Positions 44,781 through 51,077 of a DNA stretch of 51,077 bases are shown piece by piece. The translations under genes were made by a program, and so were the position numbers. Within the stretch, counting starts at the first letter, position 1. Each line of letters opens with the position of its first letter. The notes under the pieces are model-generated. The model was not told the origin of the DNA. It did not search any database and saw nothing but the letters and a program-made list of their open reading frames with translations. Source of the stretch: Ensifer sp. IC4062 (lineage in GTDB: Bacteria > Pseudomonadota > Alphaproteobacteria > Rhizobiales > Rhizobiaceae); contig NZ_JADYVD010000054.1 in NCBI RefSeq assembly GCF_020193575.1, positions 1-51,077 of the forward strand. The letters are read 5' to 3'.

Positions 44781-44824
44781 TTGACCCCCAAATATGTTCG
44801 GACATAATGGTATGTATGCACATA
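44781..44824 (+). promoter_or_regulatory. Promoter with double-dyad operator 2, upstream of the lyase gene
   Basis: The -35 TTGACC (44781-44786) and -10 CATAAT (44803-44808) are 16 bp apart. The operator (44793-44824) consists of TATGTTCGGACATA and TATGTATGCACATA separated by ATGG. It covers the -10 and the expected start of transcription, so binding should block RNA polymerase. Same architecture as 43596-43627. GGAGG at 44832-44836 then serves the TTG start at 44842. Confidence 0.78.
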
Positions 44825-44841
44825 TACTATTGGAGGTTTCC

Positions 44842-46209
44842 TTGCCGAGCAACGTTTTTGATTCTTTGCTCTTCCGCGACATGTTCGGCACGGCCGAAAT
44901 GCGTGACATTTTTAGTGATGAAGCCCTTGTTGGCAGGTATCTCGAGGCGGAAGCGGCCCTAGCACGAGCTCAAGCGCGCGCTGGAGTAATACCGGCAGAC
45001 GCCGCAAGCAAAATTGATTTGGTGGCCCACTCTCTGGAGTTGGACTACGACCGACTTCGTCGTGAAACTGAAATAGTTGGGTATCCGATCCTCCCGCTAG
45101 TGCGGCAGCTTACAGCGGCAGCCGGCGACGCAGGACGATATGTGCATTGGGGAGCTACAACCCAAGACATCATGGATACGGCCACGGTACTTCAAATCAA
45201 GTCGGCGCTCGAAATCATCGCGCGAGACCTACACGACCTTCGCGGAAGCCTTGCGACGCTTGCTCACAAGCACCGCGACACGCCGATGGCCGGCCGTACC
45301 CACCTGCAGCACGCGCTTCCAATCACTTTCGGCTACAAGGTTGCTGTTTGGCTATCTGCCATTGACCGGCATATCGAGCGCATCGACCAGGCGCTCCCGC
45401 GCATTTTGATGGGTCAGTTCGCCGGGGCCGCTGGTACGCTGGCTTCCTTGGGCGAGAGTGGCCTGCGCGTACAGCAACTGTATTGCGAGGAACTCGGTCT
45501 GCATCAGCCGCCAATTAGTTGGCACGTAGTTCGCGATGGACTCGCCGAGGCAGTAACCCTACTCGGGCTTGTGACGGGAACGCTTGGCAAGATCGCGACG
45601 GACATCATGCTAATGTGTGCCACCGAGTTCGGTGAATTGTCAGAGCCGTTTACGCAAGGTCGAGGTGCATCTTCGACCATGCCCCAGAAGCAAAACCCAA
45701 TATCAAGCGAACTCATTCTCGCAGCTGCCAAAGCCGTTAGGCAACATGTGGCAACAATGCTTGATGGCGTAATTCACGACTTCGAGAGAGCCACCGGTCC
45801 TTGGCATCTCGAGTGGGTTTCGTTGCCGGAGAGCTTTCTCTTGACCGCCGCGTCGACGGCCAACGCCAAGTTCATGATTGCCGGCCTAGTTGTGCATCAG
45901 GAGCGGATGCTAGAAAATCTTAGTTTGACGAAAGGTCTGATCGTCGCCGAATCTGTGATGATGGCAGCTGCGCCAAAGCTCGGACGGCAGCAGGCTCATG
46001 ATGTTGTCTACAACGCCTGCCGGTCGGCAATTGAGGATGGGAGAGATTTGAAGGACGTCCTGCTTGACACTCGAATTATCGTCAATGCACTCGGCTCCGA
46101 CACTATCAGGTTCCACTGTGATCCAATCAACTACCTCGGATTGGCAGGCACGATGGTTGATCGCGTTCTCACCCACGAGCCACGTCGCGCAAATACCACA
46201 GCTACTTGA
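44842..46209 (+). CDS. Aspartase/fumarase-superfamily lyase (PurB/PcaB-like)
   Basis: 455 aa from TTG 44842; GGAGG 5-6 nt upstream and a match to the usual family start (SLLFRDMFGTAEMRDIFSDE) favour it over the ATG at 44794, which lies inside the operator. The three superfamily regions are YVHWGATTQDIMDTA, AGRTHLQHALPITFG (His about 154) and the mobile loop GASSTMPQKQNPISSE (Ser about 277). It most resembles 3-carboxy-muconate cycloisomerase and adenylosuccinate lyase. It eliminates or cyclises a succinyl- or carboxy-substituted compound; a succinyl-amine substrate would fit the amide theme but is not shown. First gene of the rightward arm of the GntR regulon. Confidence 0.87.
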   Translation: MPSNVFDSLLFRDMFGTAEMRDIFSDEALVGRYLEAEAALARAQARAGVIPADAASKIDLVAHSLELDYDRLRRETEIVGYPILPLVRQLTAAAGDAGRYVHWGATTQDIMDTATVLQIKSALEIIARDLHDLRGSLATLAHKHRDTPMAGRTHLQHALPITFGYKVAVWLSAIDRHIERIDQALPRILMGQFAGAAGTLASLGESGLRVQQLYCEELGLHQPPISWHVVRDGLAEAVTLLGLVTGTLGKIATDIMLMCATEFGELSEPFTQGRGASSTMPQKQNPISSELILAAAKAVRQHVATMLDGVIHDFERATGPWHLEWVSLPESFLLTAASTANAKFMIAGLVVHQERMLENLSLTKGLIVAESVMMAAAPKLGRQQAHDVVYNACRSAIEDGRDLKDVLLDTRIIVNALGSDTIRFHCDPINYLGLAGTMVDRVLTHEPRRANTTAT

Positions 46210-46280
46210 AGGCAGAAAGGTGGCCGGCAACATCGTCAGGCCACTGCCAATGTGACTAAATCAAATCATAGGAGCTCAAG

Positions 46281-47777
46281 GTGAACAGAATAGCGCCTTT
46301 CCGCGATTACCAGATATTCATCGGCGGTCGCTGGTGTCAGCCCGCCTCACGGGAATACTTTGAAACATTCGACCCTTTCCTTGGCAAGCCGTGGGCTCGA
46401 ATCCCACGATGTGATCAACGCGATGTAGATGCTGCTGTTTCGGCTGCTCGCGCAGCGCTTGAGGGCGCTGAATGGGCCTGCATGCACCCGACGCGGCGCG
46501 GTCAGTTGCTCTGCCGATTCGGTGACCTGATTCAGCAGAATGCTGATCGACTTGCAGCTATAGAGGTGCAAGATAACGGCAAATTATACGCCGAAATGCG
46601 GACTCAGCTGGGCTACATACCCGAGTGGTTCCGCTATTTTGGGGGGCTCGCCGACAAGATCGAGGGAGCAGTGCTTCCCATCGATAAACCTGACATGTTT
46701 ACCTACACGCGTCATGAGCCCGTAGGCGTGGTTGCAGCGATCACACCTTGGAATTCGCCGCTAATGCTAGCCACCTGGAAATTGGCACCCGCGCTCGCGG
46801 CCGGCTGCACTGTAGTTCTCAAGCCATCTGAGTTCACGTCTGCTTCGACCTTGGAGCTTATGCGCCTCGTTGAGGAGGCCGGATTTCCAGCGGGTGTAAT
46901 AAATGTGGTCACCGGCTTCGGTACCGAGGTTGGCGATGCCCTAACCACACACCCTGGCATCGATAAGATTGCGTTCACAGGCGGAGAGAATAGTGGCCGC
47001 CACATTGGTCGGAACGCGGCAGACAGTTTCAAGCGTCTAACTTTAGAACTTGGCGGAAAATCGGCGCAGCTCGTATTCCCTGATGCCGATTTGGACAACG
47101 CAGTTAAAGGTGTCGTGTCCGGCATATTTGCCGCAACTGGACAGACTTGTATCGCTGGGTCTCGCGTTCTGGTTCACGATAGCATTCACGATCAATTCTT
47201 GGAGAAATTCATTGCCCTAGCGAGCACGGCACGAATGGGCGATCCGATGAACTCGGAAACGCAGGTCGGGCCCATTACTACACAGCCACAGTACCAACGT
47301 GTTCTCTCCTGCATCACGATGGCGCACGATGAAGGCGCCGAATGTGTATTGGGCGGGAAACCCGCCACCGGTGAGGAATGTGGTGGGGGCTGGTTTATTG
47401 AGCCCACGGTGTTTGTGAATGTTTCAAACTCTATGCGCATTGCACAAGAAGAGGTATTCGGGCCGGTCTTGTCAGTGATCCGCTTCCAGGATGATGAGGA
47501 GGCCTATGCGATGGCCAACGACACGCACTACGGACTGGCTGCGGGAATTTGGACGAGTGACCATCGTCGCGCCTTTAACGGCGCGTGGAGGTTACGTGCT
47601 GGCTCAGTATGGACAAACACCTACCGTGCGGTCAGTTACATGGCGCCTTTCGGTGGATTCAAGTACTCGGGTATCGGCAGGGAAAGCGGCCAGGAAGCCA
47701 TTTACGACTATCTCGAAACGAAGTGCGTTTGGATGTCTTACGGGCAGAATGTTCCGAACCCGTTCGTTCTAAGGTGA
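46281..47777 (+). CDS. NAD(P)-dependent aldehyde dehydrogenase
   Basis: 498 aa, starting at GTG 46281 with AGGAG upstream. Catalytic residues are N158 (ITPWNSP), K181 (VLKPSEFT), E256 (LELGGK) and C290 (GQTCIAGSR). The C-terminus has VSYMAPFGGFKYSGIGRESG. A general aldehyde oxidiser; the substrate is not predictable. It lies 71 nt after the lyase stop on the same strand and probably shares its transcript and GntR control. An IS5-type element begins 20 nt after the stop, so any further gene of this operon could have been cut away. Confidence 0.93.
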   Translation: MNRIAPFRDYQIFIGGRWCQPASREYFETFDPFLGKPWARIPRCDQRDVDAAVSAARAALEGAEWACMHPTRRGQLLCRFGDLIQQNADRLAAIEVQDNGKLYAEMRTQLGYIPEWFRYFGGLADKIEGAVLPIDKPDMFTYTRHEPVGVVAAITPWNSPLMLATWKLAPALAAGCTVVLKPSEFTSASTLELMRLVEEAGFPAGVINVVTGFGTEVGDALTTHPGIDKIAFTGGENSGRHIGRNAADSFKRLTLELGGKSAQLVFPDADLDNAVKGVVSGIFAATGQTCIAGSRVLVHDSIHDQFLEKFIALASTARMGDPMNSETQVGPITTQPQYQRVLSCITMAHDEGAECVLGGKPATGEECGGGWFIEPTVFVNVSNSMRIAQEEVFGPVLSVIRFQDDEEAYAMANDTHYGLAAGIWTSDHRRAFNGAWRLRAGSVWTNTYRAVSYMAPFGGFKYSGIGRESGQEAIYDYLETKCVWMSYGQNVPNPFVLR

Positions 47778-47796
47778 AAGCTCGTCAATGGCTCTA

Positions 47797-48615
47797 GCTG
47801 TAGTGACAATTTAATCACTTGAGCCAGAGCATGATGCTTGCGAGTTTGACAAAGCCGGGGAAGTGGGCGGCGAGTTTGCCGTAGCGGATGGCGATGCACC
47901 GCCACTGCTTACGTTTGGCGAAGAAGCCCTCGATGCCCCAGCGGTTCTTGTAAGCGATCTTGTCGTAGCCATGTTGGTATTTGCGATGGCGACGCGGCGG
48001 GATGACCGGTTCACCGCCTTGGTCGAGGATGACGTCGTGCTAGCGACGGCATCATAGGCGGTCGGCGATCACTTGGGCGGCCGGCAGCCCTCGACCAGTT
48101 CACAAGCTGGCGCCATGTCGTACTGCTGACCGGGCCCAACCGCGAAACGGACCGGCAGGCCGAGCGCGTCTACGACCGCGTGAAGCTTGGTGCCGAAACC
48201 GCTGCGGGAGCGACCGAGAGCCTGGGCTTCAGGTCCCCCTTTTGCGCCGTGCCCCGACCGCTTGTGCTTGGGCGCGAATGACGCTCGCATCAGGCATCAT
48301 CCATTCCAGGTCTGGATCGCTGGCGACCGCTTCGAACAGCCGGTCGAACACGCCTGCCTCAATCCAGCGGTAGTAACGCCGCTTTGCCGTCTGGTGGGGA
48401 CCGAACCGTTCCGGCACGTCGCGCCAGCGCGCACCAGAGCGCGCCATTCATTACAGCGCGTCGAAGAAGCGCCGGCCGTCGCTGCGCGGGCCGCGCTTAC
48501 CCCTGCCGCCCGCCCGGAAAGAACGGTTTGATTTGCTCCCGCTGATCGTCACGAAGAACTTCACCTTCAAAAGCTGACCTCCAAAAGCCAGCTCTGAATC
48601 TGATATGGCGCCTGC
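47797..48615 (-). mobile_element. IS5-family element, degenerate, copy 2
   Basis: About 819 bp, nearly identical to 29187-30006 and in the same orientation. It shares copy 1's lesions (frame break near the N-terminus, TAA TGA before MARSGARWRD, loss of a base after VIADR, break before VILDQGGEP region). It has one more 1-nt deletion at about 48087, which truncates the ELVEG... segment. GCTCT occurs just outside both ends (47791-47795 and 48614-48618), a possible 5-bp target duplication. It cannot make transposase. Confidence 0.8.
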
Positions 48616-48770
48616 TCTGGGAATCGCCAGGCCGTTAAAATGTCACGATAGCCTCGAAGGCGGCAGATATTTTCAAGCGGAATAGGAGCCGGATTTAGCT
48701 CGCCCCGGTAGCGCTACGGTATCATCGAGAATTTGAATCTGCGGAAAGCCCCTTCGCCACGTCATGAATT

Positions 48771-49874
48771 TCAGGCGAGATCGAGTTCGTTGGCAAGGCC
48801 GTAATTACGCGCTAGCGTGCGCAGTGCGTCCCAAGTCGCGTTTTCTACTTCAATGCCGTTAGCGGTGCGCGCCTGTTCGCGCATATATGCGATCTCGCCG
48901 GGGTAGAACACGCCGGGTGACCCTTCCGACGGCTCGGCCGATTTCATGTATTGCGCGAACTCGGCGACCTCTTTTTTGAATTTCCCAAGCGGGCGGAAGG
49001 CTGCCACATTGAACACAGCCATAAAGCCGCCGAAATTCTCTCGGCCGCTCGGCAGCGCCCCGACACCAGGGTCTGTCAGCAGTCCGCATAGCAGTTCCAC
49101 GATTGCTGCAAGGCCGCTGCCCTTGTAACCCTCGGCGCCACCGAGCGGCAGTAGCACGCCGCCTTTGCCGTAGTCGCGGGGGTCGGTCGTGGGGCGTCCC
49201 TCGGCATCGATCAACCAGCCCTCGGGGATCTTCTCACCGCGCGCGATTGCCAGGTCGAGCTTGCCGGCGGCGACCGCCGACGTCGCCATGTCGAGCAGAA
49301 ACGGGGCTTCGAGATCGGAAGGCACGGCAATCGAGATCGGGTTGGTGCCAAGCCGCGCCTCGCGCCCTCCGAACGGTGCGACATATTTTCGTGAGCGACC
49401 GGAATCGGCCACCACAAGCCCGATCATACCGGCGCTTGCCGCCATCAAAGAATAGGCCGCGAGCCGTCCGACATGGCTTTGCCTGAAGACTGCGCAGGCC
49501 GCAACATTCGCGATCTTTGCCTTTTCGATCGCGAGCGCCATCGCCTTAGTGCTGACATGAAAGCCAAAACCCCAATGGCCATCGATAACAGCCGTGGTGG
49601 GGGATTCTCGTACGATTGTCCACTCCGCACCCGGGACGATATCCCCTGCCTTCATGCTCTCGATGTAGCTTGGAATGGCGATGACACCATGGGAATCATG
49701 GCCAGACAGGTTGGCATTCACACAGCCGGTGGCGACCGCTTGTGCCTCGCCCGCTGAAGCGCCGGCAGCTTTCAGCAGCGTCGCACAGATGCGGGTGAGC
49801 CGCTCAGGCTTTACTACCCAAAAGCGCGCCTTTTTGTCCGGGTTATCCAGCCATAGGTCTTTGGTTAAAATCAT
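48771..49874 (-). CDS. Ldh_2-family NAD(P)-dependent dehydrogenase (malate/L-lactate/ureidoglycolate type)
   Basis: 367 aa from the ATG at 49874 (GAGG 8 nt upstream). The family pattern is ANLSGHDSHGVIAIPSYIES with the catalytic-region His, AVFRQSHVGRLAAYSLMAAS, VAPFGGREARLGTNPISIAV and LDMATSAVAAGKLDLAIARG. The fold is unrelated to classical lactate dehydrogenase and binds NAD(P)H in an extended form. Members reduce or oxidise 2-oxo/2-hydroxy acids or delta1-piperideine-2-carboxylate. It stands alone, facing the IS5 copy. A role in the neighbouring pathway is possible but unsupported. Confidence 0.88.
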   Translation of the reverse strand: MILTKDLWLDNPDKKARFWVVKPERLTRICATLLKAAGASAGEAQAVATGCVNANLSGHDSHGVIAIPSYIESMKAGDIVPGAEWTIVRESPTTAVIDGHWGFGFHVSTKAMALAIEKAKIANVAACAVFRQSHVGRLAAYSLMAASAGMIGLVVADSGRSRKYVAPFGGREARLGTNPISIAVPSDLEAPFLLDMATSAVAAGKLDLAIARGEKIPEGWLIDAEGRPTTDPRDYGKGGVLLPLGGAEGYKGSGLAAIVELLCGLLTDPGVGALPSGRENFGGFMAVFNVAAFRPLGKFKKEVAEFAQYMKSAEPSEGSPGVFYPGEIAYMREQARTANGIEVENATWDALRTLARNYGLANELDLA

Positions 49875-50769
49875 GAACTTTTCCTCAGGTCTAAAACATC
49901 CCTGGCCAGTACTTTGGCCGGGGCCCTCTGTTACAAGCGTGCGGGTCGCAGGCGAAAAGCCGCTCGTGAAGCACTCGTTTCGGAAGATTTGCTCCAGTGC
50001 CCCGAAAGCGGCAGCGCCGATGAGTTCTCAACAAGACTGTTCCTGCATCGGGTTCACATGCATTTTGATTAGCTGGGACATTTCGCCTTGCTTTAGCCAA
50101 ACAAGCCAATCAACATCCTCGATGCCGCGGTAAGTTCAGAACGGATCCATGCTCTTCTCTGTGCAGGTACCATACTGATCAGCAATTCCTTTTGGAGCAG
50201 CCAAGCAAGCCAGGGCATTAAATGAAATCGGGTGACTATTTCGCCCACGCCAACTCACTCTCCAATGGTCGGCGCACGGCAAGTGGACAGGCTGAGCCGG
50301 CATGTCGCCTTGGATCCGCGTAGCAGCCGTCCAGCGACACGAGGTGCCCAGCGAATTGGGAATCGTCAACGCGAAGGGTCTGAACAATGCGTTACTTGTC
50401 CCGATCATGCCCGCCAAGCCAGAACGCCCGGCTAGCTTCAAGTTACATCAAACAGCCCAACGTATTTCGATGCACCACGACTTTTCGCGATCCATTGTCA
50501 ACACTCCGTCGCAGTCCGACAATGCACCTAAAAATAGGAGGCAATGGCTATAGAAGAAACTATCATGATTTGTAGTTGACCTGCCGACGAGCCGGTAATA
50601 GCCACACCAAGCTACGCTGCGGCGAGCGCAGCGGCGGGCACCGCGCCGTCAAGCTGAAGTCCTTGGGCTTGTGGGGCAAGTCGGCCTGGCGAGCGCGGCC
50701 ATCGGCAGAACCAGCGTCCGCTGTGCGCGTCTGCCAAGGCACAGGCTCTGCATAGAGCCGGTTATGGCT
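49875..50769. other. About 0.9 kb without a recognisable gene
   Basis: Only short frames on both strands, none convincing. It includes the upstream region of the Ldh_2 gene. Probably degraded sequence. Confidence 0.45.
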
Positions 50770-50937
50770 TCATGCGCCGTGATAGGCCGGCGCCTTCCAG
50801 ACGAGTTTGTAGACTTCGACGTTGCGCAAGACGACGGGCACCTTGATAGCGGCCAACCGTAGCCACAGGAAGATCTGTCGCGCGCTCCCCGGCTCGTGGA
50901 ATTTGGCGAAGACCAGCTGGATCTTCCCAATTGTTCA
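50770..50937 (-). pseudogene. Fragment of a large serine recombinase (Recombinase domain)
   Basis: The minus strand encodes KIQLVFAKFHEPGSARQIFL followed by WLRLAAIKVPVV and YKLVWKAPAYHGA, then a stop. This matches the pattern of the pfam 'Recombinase' domain (LVFxKFxELGSxRQVxLWLR ... VWKxPxYxxV). The resolvase catalytic domain with its Ser and the zinc-ribbon part are not present in frame. A decayed fragment of a phage- or transposon-type serine recombinase. Confidence 0.5.
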
Positions 50938-51077
50938 TGCCGCAATAAAAGTGAGCGCGACGAACAGCCCACGGCTTTCGGCGTTGACGGAATGGCAATA
51001 GCGCTGTCTTTCAGAATTTCTGCTTTGCCCGCTTTGGCATAAAATAGGTTCGGATATTGACGAGTGCTTCGGCGACC

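Noticed and set aside
29187..48615. Active composite transposon of 19 kb
   Set aside because: Both IS copies lack a readable transposase and copy 1 shows no target duplication, so present mobility is unsupported.
1..51077. CRISPR arrays, rRNA and tRNA genes
   Set aside because: No regularly spaced repeats and no recognisable tRNA or rRNA sequence were seen by eye; a tRNA scan was not possible.

Overview
The window looks like an accessory replicon or genomic island of a rhizobial alphaproteobacterium (Rhizobium/Sinorhizobium/Mesorhizobium type). This is inferred from the IS families (IS21, IS3/IS407 group, IS630, an IS91-like element with its own tyrosine recombinase, IS30, IS5), the dense set of ABC uptake systems beside catabolic enzymes, and the many decaying genes. 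I see no rRNA, tRNA, CRISPR array, replication or conjugation gene.

Layout. 1-2513: an IS21 element cut by the window edge, its istA interrupted by a complete IS407-group element with a 4-bp target duplication. 2978-6086: a formyltransferase-fold enzyme convergent with an N,N-dimethylformamidase-like iron hydrolase. 6290-7833: wreckage of a DNA/RNA endonuclease gene and of a branched-chain amino-acid (Liv) transporter. 8402-9353: IS630-type transposase. 9475-14256: an IS91-like element bounded by 23-bp inverted repeats, with an IS21 element inserted in its recombinase gene. 14330-17219: two copies of an MFS exporter gene, one decayed and one stopped by a single amber codon. 17280-17880: IS30 relic. 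18051-25644, all minus strand: aminotransferase, aldehyde dehydrogenase, an internally deleted aspartase/fumarase gene, a penicillin-acylase-type Ntn hydrolase and a CE4 deacetylase, with a divergent Lrp/AsnC regulator at 25832.

27513-37628, plus strand: an M20 aminoacylase, a dead IS5-type element, a five-gene dipeptide/oligopeptide ABC transporter and a CapA-type metallophosphoesterase-fold protein. 38427-47777: a GntR/HutC-controlled catabolic regulon. On the minus strand are a triple RidA-domain protein, an amidase-signature enzyme and a polar amino-acid ABC transporter; on the plus strand are an aspartase/fumarase-superfamily lyase and an aldehyde dehydrogenase. Both arms have the same 32-bp double-dyad operator placed over the promoter. 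A second IS5-type copy with the same inactivating lesions (47797-48615), an Ldh_2-family dehydrogenase and a serine-recombinase relic close the window.

Shared theme: five structurally unrelated C-N (amide) hydrolases, two uptake systems, two aldehyde dehydrogenases, a transaminase and a RidA-like protein suggest uptake and breakdown of N-acylated or amide compounds. The substrates cannot be read from the sequence. The strongest candidate for an undescribed system is the GntR regulon at 38427-47777.
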